From an uncultured bacterium (lineage in GTDB: Bacteria > Verrucomicrobiota > Kiritimatiellia > RFP12 > UBA1067), in the NCBI GenBank assembly GCA_902802945.1, contig CADCOC010000011.1, forward strand, positions 1-62,885: a stretch of 62,885 bases of DNA, in the 5' to 3' direction. The translations under genes and the position numbers were made by a program. Every line of letters begins with the position of its first letter. Within the stretch, counting starts at the first letter, position 1. Positions 26,147 through 33,654 of this stretch are shown here, in pieces. The notes below the pieces were generated by a model, which ran no database searches, was not told the origin of the DNA, and worked only from the letters and a program-made list of their open reading frames with translations.

Positions 26147-27181
26147 ATGAAAATGAACCGTAGAGAATTCCTGTCGGCCGCCGCGCTTGCCGCGCCGGCC
26201 GTGTTCGCCGGAGCGGGGAAGGACGTGTCCGCCAGACCGCTCAAGGTATGCATCTTCTCGGACCTGCATTACCATCCAGGAGTGTGGACGAACACCGAAA
26301 ACACCTCCTTTCTTGAAAAGATCATGGCGCGTGCCGAACGTGCGCGGTGCGACATGATGATCCACTGCGGCGATTTGCTGCATGGGGTCCGCTCGCCGGA
26401 GCAGAAGGCGTTTCTCAAGCTCTACAACGACTTCAAGATACCAGGCTACCACTGTCTCGGCAACCACGACCAGGACGCTAACCCGTACGAGGAGACGTGC
26501 GACGCGTACCGGATGCCCGACGGACACTACTCCTTCGACAAGGGCGGTTTCCGCTTCGTGATTGCGGATCCCAACTACTTCTGCAACGAGCCGGGCAAGT
26601 TCATCCACCACGGGCGGGGCAACTACTTCAAGCGCGTGGAGGGTTCGACGATCAACTGGATACCGCCGGAACAGCTGGAATGGCTGCGCGCCACGATCGT
26701 CGGGTCGCCCTATCCCTGCATCGTGCTCTCGCACCAGAGCTTCGAGCGCGGACACGGCGCGCCGGTCATGAACAAGAAGGATGTCCAGGCGATCTTCAAC
26801 GAGGCCAACGCCAAGAAACCCGGTACGGTGCGTCTCGTCATGAACGGACACCTCCACATCGACCACCTCCGCGTACTCGACAACATCCTCTACTGGGACG
26901 TCAACAGCGCGAACTACCAGTACTACGCGAAAAAGCACGATAAATACCCCGGGGAGTACATGAAGACGCACCGTCGCGCAAATCACAACCTCGGCTGGAA
27001 GTCACCTCTTTCGGCAATTCTCACCCTGTGGCCGGACGGGCGCATCAAGATCGACGGGTCGAAGTCAGAATACCTCTTCGGCGTGACGCCGGCCGACGCG
27101 GGGTACCCCGATTGTGACCAAGACGGCCGCGAGACGCACCCGATGATCCAATCCGCCGACATGACCTTCAACTACGCCTGA
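26147..27181 (+). CDS. Tat-exported calcineurin-like phosphoesterase
   Basis: 344-residue metallophosphoesterase with a twin-arginine signal (NRREFLSAAALAAPAVFAGA). Metal motifs of the calcineurin fold are complete: DLH (about 40-42), GDLLH (about 75), GNHDQD (about 105), SHQSFE (about 199) and GHLHID (about 233). It should act in the periplasm on phosphoester substrates that are not identified. An aspartate- and tyrosine-rich C-terminal part is family-typical for Icc/CpdA-like secreted members. AGGAAGGA precedes the ATG (a second ATG two codons on is equally usable). tatA lies 4.7 kb downstream. Confidence 0.83.
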   Translation: MKMNRREFLSAAALAAPAVFAGAGKDVSARPLKVCIFSDLHYHPGVWTNTENTSFLEKIMARAERARCDMMIHCGDLLHGVRSPEQKAFLKLYNDFKIPGYHCLGNHDQDANPYEETCDAYRMPDGHYSFDKGGFRFVIADPNYFCNEPGKFIHHGRGNYFKRVEGSTINWIPPEQLEWLRATIVGSPYPCIVLSHQSFERGHGAPVMNKKDVQAIFNEANAKKPGTVRLVMNGHLHIDHLRVLDNILYWDVNSANYQYYAKKHDKYPGEYMKTHRRANHNLGWKSPLSAILTLWPDGRIKIDGSKSEYLFGVTPADAGYPDCDQDGRETHPMIQSADMTFNYA

Positions 27182-27210
27182 ATAAGCGGGGCTTTTTGTT
27201 GCTTTCGCTA

Positions 27211-27287
27211 CTGGGAGTTTTGGAGTTTAGGAGGCTTGGAGGATTTTTATAATCACCTCCGAAACTCCTAGTCTCCTAATCTCCCAG
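27211..27287. repeat. Inverted repeat of 8-nt words
   Basis: Left arm TGGGAGTT, TTGGAGTT, TAGGAGGC, TTGGAGGA (27212-27243); right arm ACCTCCGA, AACTCCTA, GTCTCCTA, ATCTCCCA (27255-27286). Both arms keep an exact 8-nt period and pair imperfectly across an AT-rich loop. It occupies the 297-nt spacer before the Stn-type operon. Further on is a small GGCCA-aaaa-TGGCC hairpin near 27320; nothing else is seen before the promoter. Confidence 0.85.
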
Positions 27288-27400
27288 CAGCGCAAGCAAT
27301 AAGCGGCGGGCTACACGGCCAAAAATGGCCACGCAGTTGTGTGAGCGATGAGCCGATGAGCGAATTCTCAATTTCGCGCTTTCCCTTCAGCGGGGTGATT

Positions 27401-27409
27401 TGGTATAAT
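27401..27409 (+). promoter_or_regulatory. Extended -10 of the Stn-type operon
   Basis: Consensus extended -10 TGGTATAAT at 27401-27409 without a clear -35. The predicted leader to ATG 27479 is about 60 nt. Confidence 0.7.
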
Positions 27410-27478
27410 TAAAGCTTAATTTCCAAGGGCAAATCGCAAAAGCCGATGTTTCCCTTGGGTAATTTTGGAGAAAAAATC

Positions 27479-27964
27479 ATGTGCGACTGTTGCGAGAAGA
27501 GCGATCTGTCGAAGCTAACGCCTGTCTTTGAGGCGTTCGCCGGGGACGATCACGCCCTCATATCAATCCTGCAGAAGGCGCAGGAAATCTATGGCTACCT
27601 GCCGGTTGACGTGCTGTACGCCATTGCCGAAAAGACGGGGAATAGTCCCGCCAAGGTGATGGGCGTTGCGACGTTCTACACGCAGTTCCGTCTCAAGCCC
27701 GTCGGCAAGAACCTCATCCTGCTCTGCAAGGGAACGGCCTGCCACGTGAACGGCGCGGATTCCATCGAGAAGGCGCTCGTGGAGGAGTTGGGCGTGGGCG
27801 ACGGGGAGACGACCGACGACGGCATCTTCTCCATCAAGACGGTCGCGTGTCTCGGCTGCTGCTCGCTCTCGCCCGTGATGATGATCAACGAGGATACCTA
27901 CGGCTCCCTCACGCCCGCCAAGGCCAAGGAGATCGTGCGCAAGATTCGGGAGGCGTCGAAATGA
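27479..27964 (+). CDS. NuoE-like [2Fe-2S] subunit of the Stn-type complex
   Basis: 161-residue thioredoxin-fold [2Fe-2S] protein, paralogous to the hydrogenase subunit at 18642. Cluster cysteines lie in CKGTAC and CLGCCSLSP, as in NuoE/HydC. An additional CDCC near the N-terminus (residues 2-5) is not a NuoE feature. Start ATG 27479 has GGAG 8 nt upstream; an upstream in-frame ATG at 27446 lacks a ribosome site. Its stop overlaps the next gene (ATGA). Corresponds to StnA in the Sporomusa-type bifurcating transhydrogenase by operon context. Confidence 0.88.
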   Translation: MCDCCEKSDLSKLTPVFEAFAGDDHALISILQKAQEIYGYLPVDVLYAIAEKTGNSPAKVMGVATFYTQFRLKPVGKNLILLCKGTACHVNGADSIEKALVEELGVGDGETTDDGIFSIKTVACLGCCSLSPVMMINEDTYGSLTPAKAKEIVRKIREASK

Positions 27965-29715
27965 AGCTCGTATTTGGAGAAGGAAGCTGCGGCATCGCCG
28001 CCGGCGCGCGCAAGGTCCGCGCGGCCGTGGAGAAGCTGAACACGGAGGGCGCCGTCGAGATCGGCATCACCGGCTGCATCGGCATGTGCTATCTGGAGCC
28101 GATCGTAGACGTCTATGACGGCGGCACGCTCGTGAAGCGCCTCGTGAAGGTGCAGGAGAAGGACGCGGAGCGGATATACAAGGCGGTTGCGGCCGCGACA
28201 AGCGCGGCCCTCCCGGAGTTGGCCGATCTGGAGATTTCGGCGGACGACAAGGAGTTCTTGGAAAAGCAGACGCGCATCGCGCTCCGCCACTGCGGCCTGA
28301 TCGACCCCGAGGACATCGCGGCCTACGAGGCGGTGGATGGCTACAAGGCGATCCGCAAGGTCCTTGCGATGACGCCGGAACAGGTCATTGAGGAAATCAA
28401 GGTTTCCGGTCTCGCTGGACGCGGCGGCGCGGGCTTCCCCACGTGGTTCAAGTGGAACGCCGCCCGCAACGCCAAGGGCGAGCAGAAGTACCTCATCTGC
28501 AACGCGGACGAGGGCGACCCCGGCGCGTTCATGGACCGCGCGGTGATTGAATCCGACCCGCACTCCCTCATCGAAGGCATGCTCATCGCCGCCTACGCGA
28601 TCGGCGCCACCAAGGCGTTCGTCTATGTGCGCGCGGAGTACCCGCTCGCGATCGTGCGCCTCGAAAAGGCGCTCGCGGCCGCGAAAAAGGCCGGCCTGCT
28701 TGGTGAGAACATCCTCGGCAGCGGCTTCTCCTGCGACATCCGCATCAAGGCGGGCGCGGGCGCGTTCGTGTGCGGCGAGGAGACGGCCCTCATCGAATCG
28801 CTCGAAGGCAACCGCGGCATGCCGCGTCTGAAGCCGCCGTTCCCGGCGGAGAAGGGCTACACGCAGGCTCCCTCGAACATCAACAACGTCGAGACGTTCG
28901 CGAACGTCGCATGGATCATCCTTAACGGCGGCGCGGCGTTTGCCGCGATGGGCACCGAGACGAGCAAGGGCACGAAGGTGTTCGCGCTCACCGGCAAGAT
29001 CAAGCGCGGAGGACTCGTGGAGATTCCGATGGGCCTCACGCTCCGCGACGTGATCTTCGGCATCGGCGGCGGCATCCGCGATGGCGGCACGTTCAAGGCC
29101 GTGCAGATGGGCGGCCCCTCCGGCGGCTGCATCCCCGAGCATCTGCTCGACACGAAGATCGACTACAAGGCGCTTGGCGCGACGGGCGCGATCATGGGCT
29201 CCGGCGGCATGGTGGTGATGGACTCCCACACGTGCATGGTGAACATGGCGCGGTTCTTCCTCGACTTCACCGCGAAGGAGAGCTGCGGCAAGTGCGTCCA
29301 CTGCCGTATCGGCACGAAGCGCATGCACGAGATCCTCACGCGCATCACCGAGGGCAAGGGCAAGGAGGGCGACGTGGAGCTCCTGCAGGACCTCTGCAAC
29401 GGCATCAAGGCGGGCGCGCTCTGCGGACTGGGCCAGACGGCCCCGAACCCGGTCCTTACCACGATCCGCTACTTCCGCGACGAGTATGACGCGCACATCC
29501 GTGAGGCGCGCTGTCCCGCGCACGAGTGCGCGGCGCTCAAGAAATACTCGATCGACCCCGCGAAGTGCAAGGGCTGCACGATGTGCGCGAAGAAGTGTCC
29601 TGTGGGCGCGATTACGGGCACGGTGAAGCAGCCGCACGCGATCGATCAGTCGAAGTGCATCAAGTGCGGCCAGTGCGTGGCCACCTGCAAGTTCGGCGCG
29701 GTGGCTATTGGGTGA
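27961..29715 (+). CDS. NuoF-like flavin/NAD(H) subunit of the Stn-type complex
   Basis: 584-residue paralogue of hndC. Order: N-terminal thioredoxin-like [2Fe-2S] part (GEGSCGIAAGA, GCIGMCYLEP), FMN/NAD domain with GRGGAGFPTW at about 153 and NADEGDPGAFMDR, N3-type cluster site ESCGKCVHCRIG at about 440, and C-terminal 2[4Fe-4S] module (CKGCTMCAKKCP, CIKCGQCVATC). The N-terminus resembles a fusion of an HndB-like module, consistent with the absence of a separate hndB here. ATG 27961 overlaps the preceding stop by 4 nt. By family this is the likely site of flavin-based electron bifurcation (StnB/HydB type). Confidence 0.92.
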   Translation: MKLVFGEGSCGIAAGARKVRAAVEKLNTEGAVEIGITGCIGMCYLEPIVDVYDGGTLVKRLVKVQEKDAERIYKAVAAATSAALPELADLEISADDKEFLEKQTRIALRHCGLIDPEDIAAYEAVDGYKAIRKVLAMTPEQVIEEIKVSGLAGRGGAGFPTWFKWNAARNAKGEQKYLICNADEGDPGAFMDRAVIESDPHSLIEGMLIAAYAIGATKAFVYVRAEYPLAIVRLEKALAAAKKAGLLGENILGSGFSCDIRIKAGAGAFVCGEETALIESLEGNRGMPRLKPPFPAEKGYTQAPSNINNVETFANVAWIILNGGAAFAAMGTETSKGTKVFALTGKIKRGGLVEIPMGLTLRDVIFGIGGGIRDGGTFKAVQMGGPSGGCIPEHLLDTKIDYKALGATGAIMGSGGMVVMDSHTCMVNMARFFLDFTAKESCGKCVHCRIGTKRMHEILTRITEGKGKEGDVELLQDLCNGIKAGALCGLGQTAPNPVLTTIRYFRDEYDAHIREARCPAHECAALKKYSIDPAKCKGCTMCAKKCPVGAITGTVKQPHAIDQSKCIKCGQCVATCKFGAVAIG

Positions 29716-29722
29716 GGTGCGC

Positions 29723-29776
29723 TCTAGAGATTCTAGCAAACCTAGAACTTCTAGAACGTCTAGCAAATCTAGAAAG
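29723..29776 (+). repeat. 9-nt-period TCTAGA tract before the GltD-like gene
   Basis: Six 9-mers: TCTAGAGAT, TCTAGCAAA, CCTAGAACT, TCTAGAACG, TCTAGCAAA, TCTAGAAAG. The 75-nt spacer has the same length as the hndC-hndD spacer and agrees with it at 56 of the first 61 positions. Confidence 0.95.
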
Positions 29777-29790
29777 AAGGCTTTAAGATC

Positions 29791-31845
29791 ATGGAAAGCG
29801 AATTGATAACTCTTGAAATTGACGGCCAGTCCGTCAGCGTGCCGGCCGGCACCACGATCCTCGAGGCGGCGAAGACGGCCGGGATCGACATCCCGAACCT
29901 GTGTTACCTGAAGGAACTCGGGCCCTACGGCGCGTGCGGCGTGTGCGTGGTGGAGGTGGAGAACTGCCCGAAGATGCTCCGCGCCTGTTCCGCGAAGGTC
30001 GCCCCCGGCATGGTGGTGCACACGAAGAGCGAGAAGGCGCTCGCCACGCGCAAGCTCGCGCTCGAGCTCCTGATGGGCGACCACGACGGCGACTGCCAAG
30101 GTCCCTGCAAGCTCAACTGCCCGGCCCACACGGACTGCCAGAAGTACGTGAAGGAAATCGCGGAGGGCCGCTTTGCGGACGCCGTCGCGACGGTGAAGGA
30201 GACGTTCCCGCTGCCGGCCGCCATCGGCCGCGTGTGTCCGCACCCGTGCGAGAAGGCGTGCCGCCGCAACCTCGTGGAGCAGCCGATCTCCATCGCGCAG
30301 CTCAAGTACTTCGCCGCCGACCAGGTGCGCAAGGACGGCAACGAGCATCCGATCAAGGTTGCCGCGCCGACGGGCAAGAAGGTCGGCATCATCGGCGGCG
30401 GCCCCGCCGGACTCACCGCCGCGTTCAAGCTCGCGCAGTGGGGACACGACGTCACGGTCTACGACCAGATGCCGGAAATGGGCGGCATGCTCCGCTACGG
30501 CATTCCTGAGTACCGTCTCCCCAAGGCGATCCTCAAGGCCGAGACGGACGCCATCGCGGCGCTGGGCGTCCAGTTCATCAACAACTTCAAGATCGGACGC
30601 GATGCGGACTTCGCGAAGCTCCGTTCGTGGTTCGACGCGGTGATCGTGGCGAACGGCGCGTGGAAATCGACGGCGATGCGCGTCAAGGGCGAGGAGCTCA
30701 AGGGCGTGTGGGGCGGCATCGACTTCCTCCGCGCGGTCGTCACCGGCGAGAAGCCGGACATCGGCGAGCGCGTGGCGATCGTCGGCGGCGGCAACACCGC
30801 GATGGATGCCTGCCGCACCGCGGTGCGCGTAGGTGCGAAGGAAGTGTTCGTGGTCTATCGCCGTACCCGCAAGGAGATGCCGGCGGAGGACATCGAGATC
30901 ACGGAGGCCGAGGAGGAAGGCGTCAAGTTCAAGTTCCTCTACGCCCCGGACGAAATCCTCGGCAAGGACGGCAAGGTGTGCGGCATGCGCCTCCAGGTGA
31001 TGGAGCTCGGCGAGCCCGACGAGCGCGGCCGCCGCAAGCCCGTGCCGGTTCCCGGCAAGTTCGAGGAGATCGCGCTCGACAGCGTGATCGCCGCTATCGG
31101 CCAGCGCAACGACCCCGAAGGGTTTGCGGACCTGCCGCAGACTCAGAAGGGCACGATTGCCGCCGACGAGGGTAACTTCGCGACGACGCTTCCCGGCGTG
31201 TTCGCCTGCGGCGACACGGTGAACAAGGGCGCGGGCATCGCGATCGGCGCGATTGCGCAGGCCAACGAGGCCGCGCTCGCCGTGAACGCCTACCTGCGCG
31301 GCGGCGAGTACAAGCCGATTAAGCCGATCCTCTCCGAGCGCAACCTCACCGAAAAGGACTTCGCGGACCGTCCGCGTATCGCGCGCGCCGTGATGCCGCA
31401 GCGTCCCGCCGAAGAGCGCAAGCACGACTTCAAGGAGGTCAACCTTGGACTCTCCGTCGAGGCGGCGCAGGCGGAGGCGAAGCGGTGCCTGGAGTGCGGC
31501 TGCCACGACTTTGAGGACTGCAAGCTCATCCGCTACGCGAACCTCGTGCAGGCGGATACGCAGCGTCTCCGCGGCGACTTCCATCCCGGCTTCACGGAGC
31601 AGAAGCTCGTCACGATCGAGCGCAACCAGCGCAAGTGCATCCTCTGCAACCTCTGCGTGCGCGTGTGCGCCGAACAGGCGAAGCAGGGTCTGCTGGGCCT
31701 CGTCGGACGCGGCTTCAAGACCGTCATCAAGCCCGAGTTCAAGGATCCCGCCGCCACGGCCGTGTGCAAGGACTGCCGCCTCTGTGCGGAGAACTGCCCC
31801 ACCGGCGCGCTCAAGATCATTGGTTATACAGGGCGTGAGGCTTGA
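29791..31845 (+). CDS. Fe-S/FAD oxidoreductase subunit with GltD/NfnB-like core (StnC type)
   Basis: 684 residues. Residues 1-80 are a [2Fe-2S] domain closely resembling that of hndD (ILEAAKTAGI, CYLKELGPYGACGVC). Next comes a cysteine-rich segment (GPCKLNCPAHTDC, CPHPCEKACRR) and then the GltD/NfnB FAD-NAD(P)H core, with dinucleotide folds GGGPAGLTAAF at about 200 and GGGNTAMDA at about 330 and the closing FACGDTVNKGAG. C-terminal clusters are CILCNLCVRVC (about 617) and CKDCRLCAENCP (about 663). No H-cluster motifs occur, so it is not a hydrogenase. With the two preceding genes it matches the StnABC transhydrogenase layout, predicted to link ferredoxin, NADH and NADPH. Confidence 0.88.
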   Translation: MESELITLEIDGQSVSVPAGTTILEAAKTAGIDIPNLCYLKELGPYGACGVCVVEVENCPKMLRACSAKVAPGMVVHTKSEKALATRKLALELLMGDHDGDCQGPCKLNCPAHTDCQKYVKEIAEGRFADAVATVKETFPLPAAIGRVCPHPCEKACRRNLVEQPISIAQLKYFAADQVRKDGNEHPIKVAAPTGKKVGIIGGGPAGLTAAFKLAQWGHDVTVYDQMPEMGGMLRYGIPEYRLPKAILKAETDAIAALGVQFINNFKIGRDADFAKLRSWFDAVIVANGAWKSTAMRVKGEELKGVWGGIDFLRAVVTGEKPDIGERVAIVGGGNTAMDACRTAVRVGAKEVFVVYRRTRKEMPAEDIEITEAEEEGVKFKFLYAPDEILGKDGKVCGMRLQVMELGEPDERGRRKPVPVPGKFEEIALDSVIAAIGQRNDPEGFADLPQTQKGTIAADEGNFATTLPGVFACGDTVNKGAGIAIGAIAQANEAALAVNAYLRGGEYKPIKPILSERNLTEKDFADRPRIARAVMPQRPAEERKHDFKEVNLGLSVEAAQAEAKRCLECGCHDFEDCKLIRYANLVQADTQRLRGDFHPGFTEQKLVTIERNQRKCILCNLCVRVCAEQAKQGLLGLVGRGFKTVIKPEFKDPAATAVCKDCRLCAENCPTGALKIIGYTGREA

Positions 31846-31870
31846 CTTGTGCCCTCAGATTCGGTAAACT
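31842..31870 (+). promoter_or_regulatory. tatA promoter
   Basis: TTGACT (31842-31847), 17 nt, TAAACT (31865-31870). Overlaps the end of the StnC-type gene; tatA ATG is 27 nt downstream with GAAAGGA in between. Confidence 0.75.
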
Positions 31871-31897
31871 ACTTGCAAAAAACGAAAGGATAAAAAG

Positions 31898-32116
31898 ATG
31901 GCCTGGGGTCCATGGCAAATTTTGCTGGTTATAGTTGTGCTGGTGCTCGTGTTCGGAAGCAAGAAGCTCCCGGAACTTGCGCGTGCGCTGGGCAAGGCTA
32001 AAGGCGAGTTCAAGAAGGGTACGGCGGAAGGCGAGGCCCTGCTCAGGGAAGAAGAGGCGAAGGCCAAGGCTCTTGAGCAGCAGAAGGAAGCCGAGAAAGA
32101 CCAAACCAACGCGTGA
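31898..32116 (+). CDS. tatA: Sec-independent translocase component TatA/E
   Basis: 72-residue TatA: short N-terminal membrane helix (WQILLVIVVLVLVFG), the conserved FG hinge, amphipathic helix KKLPELARALGKAKGEFKKG, and an acidic/lysine-rich tail. It would polymerise to form the Tat channel for folded proteins; at least two candidate Tat substrates are in this window (26147 and 55309). tatC is not present here. GAAAGGA lies 7-13 nt upstream of the ATG. The gene overlaps uvrC by 4 nt (GTGA). Confidence 0.93.
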   Translation: MAWGPWQILLVIVVLVLVFGSKKLPELARALGKAKGEFKKGTAEGEALLREEEAKAKALEQQKEAEKDQTNA

Positions 32117-33582
32117 ACGACGTCCTGCGAGAACGCCTGAAGGGCGTTCCGTTGCGCCCTGGCTGTTACCTGATGAGGGACCGCCGGGGCGTCATCATCT
32201 ACGTCGGCAAGGCGAAGAACCTGCGCCGACGCGTGCTTTCCTATTTCCGTCCAGGCGCAGACCTCGCGCCGAAGGTTCGCTCGATGGTGAACACCGTCGC
32301 CGACCTTGAATGGATGTGCGTGCGGAACGAGGCCGAGGCGCTGCTCACGGAGGCTTCGCTGATCAAGCAGTACAAGCCGCACTTCAACATCCTCATGCGC
32401 GACGACAAGCGCTACCTCGCGCTGCGTGCGGATCCCGACGACCCGTTCCCGCGCTTCGCCACGTGTCGCATCGTGCGCGACGACGGCGCGCTCTACTTCG
32501 GTCCTTTTCCGTCCGCCCCCGTCGTGCGCGCCGCGAAGGATTTCGTGGAGAAGCACTACGGCCTGCGCGGCTGCGACGCGCTCGCGCCGGACGAGGAGAC
32601 GCATCGCCACTGCCATGCGGACGTCATCCGCTTCTGCACCGCGCCGTGCGAAGGTAAGATTACGGCTGCGGACTACCGGGCACGGTTCGACGAGGCGTGC
32701 GCGTTCCTGCGCGGGGAACGCCCCGCCGTCATCGCGGAGTTGGTGGAGTCGATGAAGGCCGCCGCCGCGGCGGAGGACTTCACGAAGGCCGCGCGTCTGC
32801 GCGACACCATCGGCGCGCTCAAGGAAATGACGAAGGCGCATTTCGTGCGACGGCGTCCGGAGGAGACGCGCGAGGCGGCGCGCCAGGGCCTTGCGGAACT
32901 CGCCGCCGCGTTGAAGCTCGACAAGCCGCCACACGTCATCGAGTGCGCGGATATTTCCAACCTCTTCGGCACGCATTCCGTCGCGTCGCTCGTCGTGGCC
33001 GTGGACGGTCTTCCCGACCGCCGCTTCTACCGCCACTTCCGCATCGAGACGGTGGAGGGCGCGGACGATCCGCGCTCGATGGCGGAAGTCGTGCGCCGGC
33101 GCTACGGCCCGGAATCCACGCTCACGGCGAAATCGCCGCGCGCCGACCTCTTCATCTGCGACGGCGGCATCACGCAGTTGCGCGCCGCGCGCGCGGCGTT
33201 CGCGGAGATCGGCGTGACTGATATCCCCGTGGTGGGGCTCGCGGAGCGGATGGAGATCATCGTCACGGACGATGAACGCGGTGACGTGTTCCTGCCGCGC
33301 GACTCGCAGGGCCTCTTCGTGGCGACGCGCCTGCGCGACGAGGCACACCGGTTCGCGATCACATACCACCGCAGTCTGCGCGAGCGCACGATCCGCGAGT
33401 CCGTCCTCGACGAGGTGCAGGGCATCGGCCCTGCAAAGAAGACCGCGTTGCTGCGCCACTTTCATTCGATCTACGGCATCGCCCGCGCGTCGGAGGAGGA
33501 GATTGCCGCCGTTGCTGGCGTGGGCCCCGACATCGCCGCCGCCGTGAAACGCGCAGCCGTGTCGAACGCGGGTGCGCGATAA
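32113..33582 (+). CDS. uvrC: Excinuclease ABC subunit C, short form
   Basis: UvrC, the dual-incision nuclease of nucleotide excision repair, 489 residues against about 600 in most bacteria. The GIY-YIG nuclease is at about 12-90 (PGCYLMRDRRGVIIYVGKAKNLRRRV), the UVR UvrB-binding helix at about 200-235, the RNase H-like 5' nuclease at about 270-430 (IECADISNLFG, LFICDGGITQLRAA, RDEAHRFAITYHRSLR), and the helix-hairpin-helix pair at the end (VQGIGPAKKTALL, VAGVGPDIAAAV). All catalytic blocks are present; the shortening is in spacer regions. GTG start at 32113 overlaps the tatA stop. Confidence 0.92.
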   Translation: MNDVLRERLKGVPLRPGCYLMRDRRGVIIYVGKAKNLRRRVLSYFRPGADLAPKVRSMVNTVADLEWMCVRNEAEALLTEASLIKQYKPHFNILMRDDKRYLALRADPDDPFPRFATCRIVRDDGALYFGPFPSAPVVRAAKDFVEKHYGLRGCDALAPDEETHRHCHADVIRFCTAPCEGKITAADYRARFDEACAFLRGERPAVIAELVESMKAAAAAEDFTKAARLRDTIGALKEMTKAHFVRRRPEETREAARQGLAELAAALKLDKPPHVIECADISNLFGTHSVASLVVAVDGLPDRRFYRHFRIETVEGADDPRSMAEVVRRRYGPESTLTAKSPRADLFICDGGITQLRAARAAFAEIGVTDIPVVGLAERMEIIVTDDERGDVFLPRDSQGLFVATRLRDEAHRFAITYHRSLRERTIRESVLDEVQGIGPAKKTALLRHFHSIYGIARASEEEIAAVAGVGPDIAAAVKRAAVSNAGAR

Positions 33583-33606
33583 GAAAGCGGTACGCCATGG
33601 CAACCC

Positions 33607-33634
33607 ATCCCCGTCCGCGCACAGGAACGGGGAT
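33607..33634. terminator. Inverted repeat after uvrC (possible weak terminator)
   Basis: ATCCCCGT (33607-33614) pairs perfectly with ACGGGGAT (33627-33634), loop 12 nt, followed only by TTTA. It sits immediately before the extended -10 of the next gene, so it may serve termination, regulation, or both. Confidence 0.35.
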
Positions 33635-33637
33635 TTA

Positions 33638-33646
33638 TGGTATAAT
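33638..33646 (+). promoter_or_regulatory. Extended -10 of the leaderless ATPase gene at 33655
   Basis: TGGTATAAT ends 8 nt before the ATG. No -35 consensus and no Shine-Dalgarno are present. Confidence 0.75.
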
Positions 33647-33654
33647 TTTCAGCC

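Noticed and set aside
27182..27210. Terminator after the Tat phosphoesterase (GCGGGGCTTTTTG)
   Set aside because: There is a T-run but no convincing complementary arm next to it.
19554..31584. Very long open frames antisense to both hydrogenase-type operons, over 1000 codons each
   Set aside because: They mirror the codon structure of the sense genes in GC-rich DNA. Their products are Arg/Ala/His/Val-rich low-complexity chains without motifs, and the sense strands encode unmistakable conserved enzymes.
29791..31845. A second [FeFe] hydrogenase catalytic subunit
   Set aside because: The N-terminal [2Fe-2S] domain is hydrogenase-like, but TSCCPxW, MPCxxKxxE and the third H-cluster motif are all absent; the core is a GltD/NfnB-like flavoprotein.
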